Part shown: positions 1 to 6,636 of the stretch, in pieces
How positions within the stretch are numbered: position 1 is the first letter of the stretch
Layout of the letters: each line of letters opens with the position of its first letter
NCBI GenBank assembly: GCA_038259365.1
Contig: JBBSOW010000092.1
Location: 1-12,390 of the forward strand
Reading direction: 5' to 3'
Length of the DNA stretch: 12,390 bases
Source of the DNA: JBBSOW01 sp038259365
GTDB taxonomy: Bacteria; Actinomycetota; Actinomycetes; Propionibacteriales; Propionibacteriaceae
Made by a program: the position numbers and the translations under genes
The notes under the pieces: model-generated
The model's database searches: none
What the model saw: the letters and a program-made list of their open reading frames with translations, nothing else
What the model was told of the DNA's origin: nothing

Positions 1-1
1 C

Positions 2-151
2 ACTACCAGCCTCCTCACCAACCTGCCGGGGCACGATCTAGTCATAGACCTCAAAGGCCTGGGATTTGCAGTGCTCACCGACAGCCGGCTCAGACAACAG
101 CATCCCGCAAACCCGGAGCATGTTGCAGTCCCATTAGGGGTTATGCGTTGA
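2..151 (+). CDS. Possible 3' end of an unrecognised protein gene (5' end outside the window)
   Basis: Frame 2 of the plus strand is open from the window edge for 49 codons and stops at TGA 149-151, directly against the 3' end of the tRNA. The translation has a plausible protein composition (for example LVIDLKGLGFAVLTD near the start) and the first half favours G or C at third codon positions, while the last third does so less. The opposite strand also has an open frame here, but its translation is Cys/Arg/Ser-rich and does not look like a protein. No family was recognised. It could be the tail of a real gene converging on the tRNA, a decayed remnant, or a chance open frame. Confidence 0.3.
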   Translation, partial: TTSLLTNLPGHDLVIDLKGLGFAVLTDSRLRQQHPANPEHVAVPLGVMR

Positions 152-177
152 GCTGACGAGGGGACTCGAACCCCTAA
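134..177. repeat. 9-bp inverted repeat linking the tRNA T-arm to its 3' trailer
   Basis: TTAGGGGTT at 134-142 is the exact reverse complement of AACCCCTAA at 169-177. The second copy spans the variable loop and T-stem of the tRNA and the first lies 10 bp beyond its 3' end. In the precursor transcript the trailer could therefore pair with the T-arm. This may be chance, a processing signal, or a leftover of an integration event at the tRNA. There is no U-tract, so it is not a standard terminator. Confidence 0.4.
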
Positions 178-223
178 CCACCTGTTTACAAGACAAGTGC
201 GCTACCAGTTGCGCCACGCCAGC
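152..223 (-). tRNA. tRNA-Thr, anticodon UGU
   Basis: The minus strand folds as a complete 72-nt cloverleaf. The 7-bp acceptor stem pairs GCTGGCG with CGTCAGC, with one G-U. The D-arm is GCGC/GCGC around AACTGGTA. The anticodon stem is CTTGT/ACAGG with loop CTTGTAA, which puts TGT at positions 34-36 and so reads ACA threonine codons. A 5-nt variable loop follows, and the T-arm is AGGGG-TTCGAGT-CCCCT. CCA is not encoded and must be added after transcription. The gene lies 26 bp downstream of the HExxH protein gene on the same strand, so it may be read from that transcript or from its own promoter. Confidence 0.95.
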
Positions 224-241
224 CTGGTCGTTTTCGACCGG
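224..241 (-). other. Small hairpin between the HExxH gene and the tRNA
   Basis: GGTCG at 226-230 and CGACC at 235-239 form a perfect 5-bp stem around a 4-base loop (AAAA on the transcribed minus strand), and the flanking C224/G241 can also pair. It sits between the stop codon of the upstream gene and the first base of the tRNA. It could be a weak terminator or a processing signal. The stem is short and no U-run follows. Confidence 0.3.
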
Positions 242-249
242 GTTCGATG

Positions 250-777
250 CTACCAAGGAGTCCGAGCCTCAGGCATCTTTCTTGCCTGCCGCCGGTTGGC
301 GGCCCGCGTCCGCCACGACCGAATCGCCGCGGCCGGCGAGCGGGTGCTCACATCGGGATAGCCGCCGGTGTCGAGCCCGGCCTGGCGTTCGAAGAGGTTG
401 CCGGCGGCGCGGTCGCCGGTGCGCAGCAACGACCAGCCCATTGCGGCGGTGTAGGTGAACAGGAACGGGAGGCCGCCGCAGTAGAGCCACTGCCACGTGT
501 GACCCTCCTCGTGACACAGGAGGTTGGGCGAGCGATGTTCAAGATCATCCCAATCGCCGGAGGTGATGATCACGTTACCGATGGTGAACGCCCCCGCCAC
601 CGGAAAGGCCAACCGGTAGTGATCGGCCAGGATCAACCCGCGGGGCCCGAACCGGATCCGGCAACCGCCCAGCTTGGCCACCCCGAGCCCAAAGAGGTTG
701 GATAGGTTGATCGAATTCGCGAGCAGGCGAAACCGCAGCAGCCCTGCAGACCGCTCGCGTCGAAGCACTCGAGGCAT
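250..777 (-). CDS. Putative metalloprotease-like protein with HExxH motif (175 aa)
   Basis: Function not established. The protein carries H-E-E-G-H at residues 89-93 within the context CHEEGHTWQW, which fits the zincin HExxH signature. A downstream Glu in NLFERQAG (residue 130) could be the third metal ligand. The segment at about 100-115 (GGLPFLFTYTAAMGW) is hydrophobic and could touch or enter a membrane. The C-terminal 30 residues are basic. There is no convincing signal peptide. The open frame continues upstream through the manA region, but there it is a shadow of manA, so the ATG at 777, just after the manA stop at 782, is chosen. Only 4 bp separate the two genes, and no clear ribosome binding site precedes this start, which suggests translation coupled to manA. 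The gene is real by composition and position; catalytic activity is inferred from the motif only. Confidence 0.8.
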   Translation of the reverse strand: MPRVLRRERSAGLLRFRLLANSINLSNLFGLGVAKLGGCRIRFGPRGLILADHYRLAFPVAGAFTIGNVIITSGDWDDLEHRSPNLLCHEEGHTWQWLYCGGLPFLFTYTAAMGWSLLRTGDRAAGNLFERQAGLDTGGYPDVSTRSPAAAIRSWRTRAANRRQARKMPEARTPW

Positions 778-781
778 CGTC

Positions 782-1957
782 TCAAATCCCGGGGGCTCCG
801 ATGAAGCCGCCGCCTCGCCCGGCGACGTTCGACTCCTCGCCGGCGCCGAAGAACGCGGACTCGCCCCGCTTGAGGGTGAGCCCGATTCCGCCTGCGTAGA
901 GATCGAGGCTGCCCTCGGTACACACGATGATGCGGGCCCGTTCCGTGGCCGGCATGAGCACCGGCCGTCGCTGCGGTGAGACTCGCCAGATCGCGAACTC
1001 CGGGGCCGGAGTCGGGTAAAGCCACAAATCCATCCCGGGCGGGGGGGCGGGGATGATCTCGACCTCGCCAGGGGTGAAATCGACGATCTTGGCCAGCTCG
1101 TCGACGTCGACGTGCTTGGGGGTGAGCCCGCCGCGCAGCACGTTGTCGGAGTTGGCCATGATCTCCACGCCAAGCCCCTTCAGGTAGGCGTGCATGAGGC
1201 CGGCCCGCAGGAAGATGCCTTCGCCGGGTTGGATGCGGATGCGGTTACACAACAGGGCCGCGAGCAGGCCAGGATCTTGGGGATAGTGCTCGGCCAACTC
1301 CACCGCCGTGGAGCAGAACTCGAGGAACTCGCGCTCGCCACGGCGGACGGCGGTTGCAGCGGCTACGGCCTTGCCCACGATCCAGCGGTCCTCGTTACCC
1401 ATTCGCAGGAAGGACAAGAAGGTTTCCTCGACGCCGAACGCGCCGCCGGGGGCCCGCAGCGGGTCGATGAGCTCGGACAGCTCAGTCACCCCAAGCGCTC
1501 TGAAGAGTTCAAAGCTGCGATCGGGCTCGCGAAAGCCGCAGAGCCCGCTGAAGGACTCGAGGGCGATCATGGCCTCCGGCTTGGGCCAGTCGTCGCGATA
1601 GACCCGCTCCGGCGCCGTTCGGGGGATGCCTGCCGCCTCCTCACGCCCAAAGCCGGCCCGGGCTTGTTCGCGAGTCGGGTGGACCTGCATGGACAGGGGC
1701 TGCTCGGCCGCCAGCAGCTTCATCAAGAAGGGCAGTTGGGTGCCGAAACGAAGCTCGGAACTCGCGCCGATGTGCTCGGTGTTATTCTCCAGGATCTCGG
1801 TGAGCAGCTGCCCATCGACCTCCGAGGGCGCGCTCGGATGAGCCCCTAGCCAGTACTCGGCCTGCGGTTGGCCGGTCGGCGGCCGACCCAACAGGTCCGG
1901 TAAAGCTGTTCTCGATCCCCAGGCGTACTGCCTAATTCGGCCGTTCAGGCGCCGCAT
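782..1957 (-). CDS. manA: Mannose-6-phosphate isomerase, type I (ManA)
   Basis: Cytoplasmic zinc enzyme that interconverts mannose 6-phosphate and fructose 6-phosphate, feeding mannose into glycolysis or supplying mannose for GDP-mannose and glycans. The 391-aa length is typical of the family. The N-terminus has the conserved Y-A-W-G-S (residues 11-15). Predicted zinc ligands are Gln91 and His93 (MQVHP), Glu128 (PKPE) and His256 (GLMHAYL). The diagnostic block VEIMANSDNVLRGGLTPKHVDV follows. The type I signature Y-x-D-x-N-H-K-P-E reads YRDDWPKPE, so Asn-His is replaced by Trp-Pro while the metal-binding Glu is kept. Start choice: GGGGAG at 1970-1975 lies 12 nt before the ATG at 1957 but directly abuts the in-frame ATG at 1969, so 1957 is preferred and 1969 remains possible. 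It is first in an operon with the HExxH gene. Confidence 0.95.
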   Translation of the reverse strand: MRRLNGRIRQYAWGSRTALPDLLGRPPTGQPQAEYWLGAHPSAPSEVDGQLLTEILENNTEHIGASSELRFGTQLPFLMKLLAAEQPLSMQVHPTREQARAGFGREEAAGIPRTAPERVYRDDWPKPEAMIALESFSGLCGFREPDRSFELFRALGVTELSELIDPLRAPGGAFGVEETFLSFLRMGNEDRWIVGKAVAAATAVRRGEREFLEFCSTAVELAEHYPQDPGLLAALLCNRIRIQPGEGIFLRAGLMHAYLKGLGVEIMANSDNVLRGGLTPKHVDVDELAKIVDFTPGEVEIIPAPPPGMDLWLYPTPAPEFAIWRVSPQRRPVLMPATERARIIVCTEGSLDLYAGGIGLTLKRGESAFFGAGEESNVAGRGGGFIGAPGI

Positions 1958-2008
1958 ACTCGTATCCATCTCCCCGTGAGCCCTAGACGATACCCAATAT
2001 CGACCACT

Positions 2009-2036
2009 TTTATAACTAAATGGTAAAGGTGTCGAA
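2009..2036 (-). promoter_or_regulatory. Candidate manA promoter
   Basis: On the minus strand, TTCGAC (2031-2036) and TATAAA (2009-2014) are separated by 16 bp in a locally AT-rich island, resembling a vegetative -35/-10 pair. Transcription would begin near 2002, giving a leader of about 45 nt before the ATG at 1957. Its -35 box touches the -35 box of the opposite promoter. Inferred from consensus only. Confidence 0.45.
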
Positions 2037-2064
2037 TGACATCGGTGTGATTTGGCCCTACACT
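2036..2064 (+). promoter_or_regulatory. Promoter of the DUF3263 gene, probably leaderless
   Basis: ATGACA (2036-2041, five of six matches to TTGACA) and TACACT (2059-2064, close to TATAAT) are separated by exactly 17 bp. The expected start of transcription, 7 bases after the -10 box, falls at 2071-2072, on the A of the ATG at 2072. There is no Shine-Dalgarno before that ATG. The geometry predicts a leaderless mRNA, a common arrangement in actinobacteria. Confidence 0.65.
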
Positions 2065-2071
2065 GCCGAGC

Positions 2072-2371
2072 ATGGGAGCAGTCGAGAAGACCGAACAGCA
2101 GCATCGTAACGTTGCCGGCGCGCTCAGTGCGCGCGACGCCGAGATCCTGGCCTTCGAGCGGCAATGGTGGTCCTTTGCCGGCGCCAAGGAACAAGGCATC
2201 CGAGAGCAGTTCCAGATGTCGGCGACGCGCTACTACCAAATCCTCAACGCCCTGCTCGATCAGCAGGCGGCCCTGGAGGCCGATCCGTTATTGGTGAAGC
2301 GGCTGCGACGCCTGCGCGCCAGCCGTCAGCGCGCTCGCTCCGCCAAGCGCCTCGGCTTCGATCTGGATTGA
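2072..2371 (+). CDS. DUF3263 family protein (99 aa)
   Basis: Small basic protein of an actinobacterial family with no assigned biochemical role. The family hallmarks are present in order: a start of the type ARDAEILAFERQWW, then AGAKEQGIREQF, then the block MSATRYYQILNALLD, then an Arg-rich tail with LVKRLRRLRASRQRARSAKRLG. The central segment looks like a helix-turn-helix, and with the basic tail a nucleic-acid-binding role is plausible but inferred. Members often sit next to LytR C-terminal domain genes; that neighbour is absent here. The ATG at 2072 is chosen because the promoter geometry places the transcript start on it. The gene is divergent from manA and ends 23 bp short of the convergent CHAT gene. 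Confidence 0.9.
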   Translation: MGAVEKTEQQHRNVAGALSARDAEILAFERQWWSFAGAKEQGIREQFQMSATRYYQILNALLDQQAALEADPLLVKRLRRLRASRQRARSAKRLGFDLD

Positions 2372-2379
2372 ACCAGATC

Positions 2380-2399
2380 GGTGGCGAGCAGTCGCTACC
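2380..2399. terminator. Candidate bidirectional hairpin between convergent genes
   Basis: GGTGGCGA (2380-2387) pairs with TCGCTACC (2392-2399) in an 8-bp stem with one G-U and a 4-nt loop. It lies 9 bp after the DUF3263 stop and contains the stop codon of the CHAT gene (2395-2397), so it could end both convergent transcripts. No U-tract follows on either strand, which is common in actinobacteria but weakens the call. Confidence 0.4.
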
Positions 2400-4932
2400 A
2401 ACCCGAACCGAAACACATAAACGGGGTGACCACGCCTGCATGGGCCTGCTGTGCCCCCAAGAGTGCCTCCGATGGAGTGGCTCCGGCCGCCAAGCGCTGA
2501 TGGGTGTGGGCGAGCACCTCGCAGGCCACGTCGTCGTCGACGCTCGCGGACGCCGCGATCACCACCTTCGTTCCCGCGCCTTGCCAGCCCACGGTCATGC
2601 CGACGGCCTCCTCGCCCCAGCGCACCGAGGAACGGCCCAACTCGCAAGACGACAAGACGACTACCGATGGCACGTGCTCGAGGTTGTCGATGTCGTAGCC
2701 GTACCAGGGCCCGTCGCTGAGTTCGAGGCCCGAGAACAGCGGGTTCTGCGAGGAGTGGCGGCCGTGGGCCGAAAAGTGCAGCACGTCCACACGGCTCGCC
2801 AGTTCGCTCGCCGTCGCCGCCGTCGCGCGATCTCCCGCGATGACCTCGGCGCTGGGCCAATAGCTCGCCGCCCGCTGCACCTCCTCGTGCGCCCGTGGCA
2901 CGCGGGGTCCGGCGACGAAGCCGACCGAGCGGGTGGGGGCGTGGAGACGCTGGCTGGGGCGGTCGCGCAACCACAGCGACACCGAGCGGGCCACGCTCAA
3001 CTGGTTGTTGCCCAGCGTCGACAGCATGGACCATGGCACGCCGGCCAGGCTGCCCGTCGGGACCGCGACGACGCGGCGGTCACCGATCTCGGCCGCCGCC
3101 GGCTCCAGGATGGCGCGATCGAGTTTGGCAAGTCGGCTCTTCAGGCTGCCCGTGACCATATCGTGCAGCTGCCGTGGAAGATGGCCGGCCGCGACGTCGA
3201 GATCGGCGTAGAGCCCCGGTAGCAGGGCCCGCACCGCCGCGAGGTTGCCCAGATCGAACACCTTGGTGCGGCTGCCGCTGACCGTGAGAAGCAGCAGCCG
3301 CTTGCCGTCGGTGACATGGCTCAAGAGGATGCCATCGGTCTCGGCCAAGACCTCGCGCACGTGCTCCAGGCTGACGATGTCGGTCACCTCGCCCGATCCG
3401 GGGGCCTGCCAGGCGCGTTGGCGGATGTCGTGGCGCAGGGCCGCAATCTCGCGAGCCAACGCCCGTGAGTCGTCGGTAACCTGTCGCTCCTGCAGTTCGC
3501 GGAGCCGGTGCAACGATTCGGAAGATTCGCTCGGCACGGGGGAGCGCAAGGGGGAGACCTGAGAGGCCAGCGCCCGAGCCCGCTGGGCCCACTCGAAGAT
3601 GCGACGGGGGCGGCCGTCGTCGAGGGCGCGCTCGAGCCCGGCCTTGGACAGGGCGCGACCGTGCCCGACGAGCGAGCTACGCAGATCGAGGCTGCCAAAG
3701 CTGGACTGCCAATCCTGTAGGTCCTTCAGCCCCAACCGGATCTGGTAGAGCGCTCGTCCCCGATGCTCGGTGCGGGAGTGGAACTCGGCCCGCACTTCGC
3801 GGATGAGGAGTCGGTTCTCCAGCGGCGCGGCGGGGCGAACGCGGACGCGCTGGAGTTCGCGTCGGGCCGCCTCGAGCTGATTCGAGGCGACCAGTGCCCG
3901 GACCTTCAACAGCCGCGCCATCTGGGCCTCGAGGTGGAACCGGTGCCGGCGCAACGTCCATTCCAGTTCGGTGGCGCGAGCCGCGAGTTCTCGATCGCCG
4001 GCGCCTGGGGTCTGGTATCGATCATCGGTACGGCTCGCCAGTTCGCCGGCGAGGGCCACGAGCTGGGCCCGCGCGGCCCAGGCGGCGGATCCCCGCGCTT
4101 GAAAGATCGCGGCCGCCCGCCGGGCGGTGCGGGCGGCTTCCCGGGGATCCCTGCGCAGCGATAGCCGCGACAACACCAGCAGGGACTCTGCCTGTCTCTG
4201 CGGCATCCGCCGGGCGGCGAAGGCCCGGCTGGCCTCGCGCAGGCTGACCGCCGCGTCCTTGTCCATCCCTGCCGCCAGCAACGCCTCGGCCCGATCCTGG
4301 CTGCTCACCGCGGCCCATACCGGCCCCAGGCTCGCCAGGTCGGCCTGCTCCATGAGTCGAAGGGCAGGCACAATATCCCCGCTCAGCAGCGTGGCGTAAC
4401 CGAGGTTGTGCCTGGCCTTGATCTCCCCGACGCGGTATCCGACGGCCCGATACTGGCGGCTGGCCGCTTCGAAGCTGTGCCGCGCGGCCAGCGGGTGACC
4501 GAGTTGCAGTTGCACGTTGCCACGGCTCAAGTAGACGTTCCCCAGCGTCCGGCTCCGGTCGTACTCGGTCTCGGCGTCCGCGGCAGCCCCCGCATCCGTG
4601 TCGACGAGTAGGGACTCGGACCGATCCAACGCCCCGAGCGCTTCGTTGCCACGACCCGAGCGCATGAACAACATGCCCAGCTGGCTCCAGATCAGGCCTT
4701 GCACGAGGGGAGTGATGCCGTCGTGGCGTAGCGCGGATCTACACAACTCTATCCCCGCATTGTGGGTGCCCAGTTCGGATTCGGTGTAGGCCAGGCTCAA
4801 CTCGATCCGGGCCCGAAGTTCCGCGCTGTCGGCCCGCGGCTCGGCCTTGATCAGGAGCCTTTTTGCCGCAGCGTGCCTGCCCGCGTTACCTAGAACGCGG
4901 CCACGTTGGTACAGCTCCTGCGCTGACAGCAC
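2395..4932 (-). CDS. TPR-like repeat protein with C-terminal CHAT caspase-like protease domain (845 aa)
   Basis: The C-terminal part (about residues 530-845) is a CHAT domain of the caspase-like peptidase clan. It contains VAVPTGSLAGVPWSML, then LHFSAHG with the predicted catalytic His723, then VVLSSCELG with the predicted nucleophile Cys763. The following GWQGAG-KVVIAAS block and an aromatic C-terminus are also typical. The first 500 or so residues are alpha-helical repeats with TPR-like spacing of Ala, Leu, Tyr and Gly (for example RGNVQLQLGHPLAARHSFEA), probably a ligand- or partner-sensing scaffold. No signal peptide or membrane segment is seen, so it is cytoplasmic. The start is GTG at 4932. 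AAGGGG directly abuts it, which is unusual, but an in-frame stop at 4948-4950 excludes any earlier start. It is last in the operon, 42 bp after the S8 protease gene. The substrate is unknown; the neighbouring 168-aa protein or the sigma factor is an obvious candidate. Confidence 0.92.
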   Translation of the reverse strand: MLSAQELYQRGRVLGNAGRHAAAKRLLIKAEPRADSAELRARIELSLAYTESELGTHNAGIELCRSALRHDGITPLVQGLIWSQLGMLFMRSGRGNEALGALDRSESLLVDTDAGAAADAETEYDRSRTLGNVYLSRGNVQLQLGHPLAARHSFEAASRQYRAVGYRVGEIKARHNLGYATLLSGDIVPALRLMEQADLASLGPVWAAVSSQDRAEALLAAGMDKDAAVSLREASRAFAARRMPQRQAESLLVLSRLSLRRDPREAARTARRAAAIFQARGSAAWAARAQLVALAGELASRTDDRYQTPGAGDRELAARATELEWTLRRHRFHLEAQMARLLKVRALVASNQLEAARRELQRVRVRPAAPLENRLLIREVRAEFHSRTEHRGRALYQIRLGLKDLQDWQSSFGSLDLRSSLVGHGRALSKAGLERALDDGRPRRIFEWAQRARALASQVSPLRSPVPSESSESLHRLRELQERQVTDDSRALAREIAALRHDIRQRAWQAPGSGEVTDIVSLEHVREVLAETDGILLSHVTDGKRLLLLTVSGSRTKVFDLGNLAAVRALLPGLYADLDVAAGHLPRQLHDMVTGSLKSRLAKLDRAILEPAAAEIGDRRVVAVPTGSLAGVPWSMLSTLGNNQLSVARSVSLWLRDRPSQRLHAPTRSVGFVAGPRVPRAHEEVQRAASYWPSAEVIAGDRATAATASELASRVDVLHFSAHGRHSSQNPLFSGLELSDGPWYGYDIDNLEHVPSVVVLSSCELGRSSVRWGEEAVGMTVGWQGAGTKVVIAASASVDDDVACEVLAHTHQRLAAGATPSEALLGAQQAHAGVVTPFMCFGSGW

Positions 4933-4974
4933 CCCCTTATAGTCTCGCTAGATCACCCTACTGGCTAGTAGTTT

Positions 4975-6510
4975 TCACTTAAGGGACGGCGGTTGGCTCT
5001 TCGCGAGCACCTTGGTGCAGGCGCGACGACCCTCGCCGATTCGCTCCGAGAGGGGCTGCTGGGCGCGCAGCTTGCCCACCAGCCTGGCCGCGATCCGGCC
5101 CGAGACGAGAGGTGCCGAGAACGAGGTCCCGCTCCACAGGCCGAACCCGCTGCTGAAATCGTCCGGATCGATGGACTCTCGCGGCTGACCGAAGGCCGTG
5201 GCGCGCGCCCAGGGCTGTAACCCACCCTCGAATCGGGGCATCGTGCTCACCACGCTGGCGCCGGTGGCGTAGGCGCTGACCCACGGCCCCGAGTTGCTGA
5301 AGAGAGCGACGGTGCCGTCGGGGTTGAGCGCCCCCACCGAGATGAGGCCCGCGCGATCGGTCTTATCCTCGCGCCCACCAGGATGCGGGGCGAACGCCGC
5401 AGGATGAAACTGTCGCGAGGTGGCGTGGTTGCCGGCCGAACAGACCACGGTGGTGCCGCATCGCGCCAGCGTGTTCAACACCTTGCGCAGCACCGGATCG
5501 AAAAGCGCGTCCTCCGGAGTCTCGTGGTAGTAGCCGATGGAGAGGTTCAGCACATCGATGGCCCTGCCGCCGGGTTCGTCTTCCGCGTCGCGACGCACCA
5601 GCTCCGCGATCTGGGTGAGGGCCCGCAACCAGTCGGCCTCCACGATCCGCCCGTCGGAGGCGATGACCCGCCACGAGACGATGTCGGCGTCGGGGCAACT
5701 CTGGTGCACGAGCCCGGCGATGAAGGTACCGTGGCCGGAGAATCTGTCGAGCATCCCGTCCAGCCGGCCGTCGTGATCGCCGCCGACTTCGGGATCGGTG
5801 TGGGGGTCGGTGTCGCCGATGGGTTGATCGTCCAACAGCACGTCGGTCCGCACGATCTTGTCGAGCCACGGGTGCGGGCCGCAACCCGAATCCAAGAGGG
5901 CCACGACCGGCCGTCGGCCGGCGATCTTGTGGTCAGCCAGGCGGTGAGGTCGGCGCCCGACGAACGCCACCGGCTGGCGGCCGCCAAAGCCCATTCGGCC
6001 GTAGGCCCGGGTCGGGCTGCCTTCCTCGGCGGGTGAACCTTCCTCGGCGGGTGAACCTTCCTCGGCGGGGCTGCCTTCCTCGGCGGGGCTACCCTCTTCC
6101 GCGGGAGTGACGTGGAGTAGGTGGTTCAGGCCCACGCCACGAAGCTTGTCGACGCCGTGGTTGGCGCGAGCTCGCTGCAGCAGCTCCCACCCGTCCGGAG
6201 CGCTGGCGGCCTTTCCTTGCACAACGCTGAGCCGCAGTTGGGTGATCCCCACGGGCGCGGCCGCGAGGCGGCACACCGGGTCCTCGCCGGAGCCGACGAG
6301 GCTGACCTCCCAGTTCAACGTCGCCGCCTCGCCGCGCAGGATTTCCAGTGACGCCGCACCCTCCGCGGCCGTGGACAGCAACAGCTCCGAGCCCACGTAG
6401 GCGGTCCGGTTGGGCTCGATCCCGCCGACGGTCAGGGCCTTTGCGGGATCGAGGATCGCGCCTCGGGTCGTTGGGGGGACGCGGGCTGGCTGGTTGGCTT
6501 GGTTCGTCAT
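4975..6510 (-). CDS. S8 family (subtilisin-like) serine protease, intracellular, with repeat linker (511 aa)
   Basis: The full catalytic set is visible: Asp207 in VVALLDSG, His260 in SGHGTFIAG, oxyanion Asn361 in CSAGN and nucleophile Ser463 in SGTSFSAP. Residues 1-130 form an N-terminal region of unknown fold, not a classical secretion leader. A linker of five PAEEGS repeats follows (136-165), then the peptidase domain. With no signal peptide the enzyme should act in the cytoplasm, unlike most secreted subtilases. AAAGGG lies about 5 nt before the ATG at 6510 and supports this start. The gene follows the 168-aa protein gene after a 110-bp spacer and precedes the CHAT gene, so two proteases of different catalytic classes share one operon. 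The N-terminal region and linker could act as a prodomain or docking module; that is inference. Confidence 0.95.
   Translation of the reverse strand: MTNQANQPARVPPTTRGAILDPAKALTVGGIEPNRTAYVGSELLLSTAAEGAASLEILRGEAATLNWEVSLVGSGEDPVCRLAAAPVGITQLRLSVVQGKAASAPDGWELLQRARANHGVDKLRGVGLNHLLHVTPAEEGSPAEEGSPAEEGSPAEEGSPAEEGSPTRAYGRMGFGGRQPVAFVGRRPHRLADHKIAGRRPVVALLDSGCGPHPWLDKIVRTDVLLDDQPIGDTDPHTDPEVGGDHDGRLDGMLDRFSGHGTFIAGLVHQSCPDADIVSWRVIASDGRIVEADWLRALTQIAELVRRDAEDEPGGRAIDVLNLSIGYYHETPEDALFDPVLRKVLNTLARCGTTVVCSAGNHATSRQFHPAAFAPHPGGREDKTDRAGLISVGALNPDGTVALFSNSGPWVSAYATGASVVSTMPRFEGGLQPWARATAFGQPRESIDPDDFSSGFGLWSGTSFSAPLVSGRIAARLVGKLRAQQPLSERIGEGRRACTKVLAKSQPPSLK
6016..6105 (-). repeat. Five tandem 18-bp units encoding PAEEGS
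   Basis: Five contiguous in-frame 18-bp units cover 90 bp of the S8 protease gene (residues 136-165). The four units at 6016-6087 differ only at the Ser and Gly codons. The unit at 6088-6105, first in the protein, uses different synonymous codons for Ala and both Glu residues. The acidic, Pro/Gly-rich linker joins the N-terminal region to the catalytic domain. Near-identical units suggest recent expansion by slippage, so the copy number may vary between strains. Confidence 0.95.
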
Positions 6511-6591
6511 AGAGGCCCTTTGCTGCTGGTGTCTTAAGTGGGTTGGTGATTGCGCGGGGTGGGGTTGATTTACAGAGTGAGCAGGGTCAAC

Positions 6592-6636
6592 GGTCCAACA
6601 GGCTCATAGGTCGAACAGGCTCATAGGTCGAACAGG
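6592..6636 (-). repeat. 17-bp tandem repeat at the stop codon of the 168-aa gene, with chained micro-ORFs
   Basis: GGTCSAACAGGCTCATA occurs twice (6592-6608 and 6609-6625), followed by an 11-bp partial copy to 6636. It duplicates the last codons and stop of the 168-aa gene. On the minus strand each unit contains ATGA: the gene's TGA overlaps an ATG at 6624 that starts MSLFDL-stop, and that stop overlaps an ATG at 6607 that starts MSLLDR-stop (ending 6587). This may be a slippage duplication with no role, or a reinitiation relay toward the S8 gene. Confidence 0.85.

Noticed and set aside
778..1173. Upstream part of the 307-codon open frame containing the HExxH gene
   Set aside because: It overlaps manA in another frame and is Ser/Pro/Arg-rich, as expected for a shadow frame. 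The real gene starts at 777.
2164..3222. 352-codon plus-strand open frame antisense to the CHAT gene
   Set aside because: It runs across the DUF3263 gene in another frame and is Arg/Ala/His-rich; both real genes explain the openness.
6587..6624. Two micro-ORFs as real peptide genes
   Set aside because: They encode 6 residues each, arise from a tandem duplication and have no independent support. They are described as part of the repeat.
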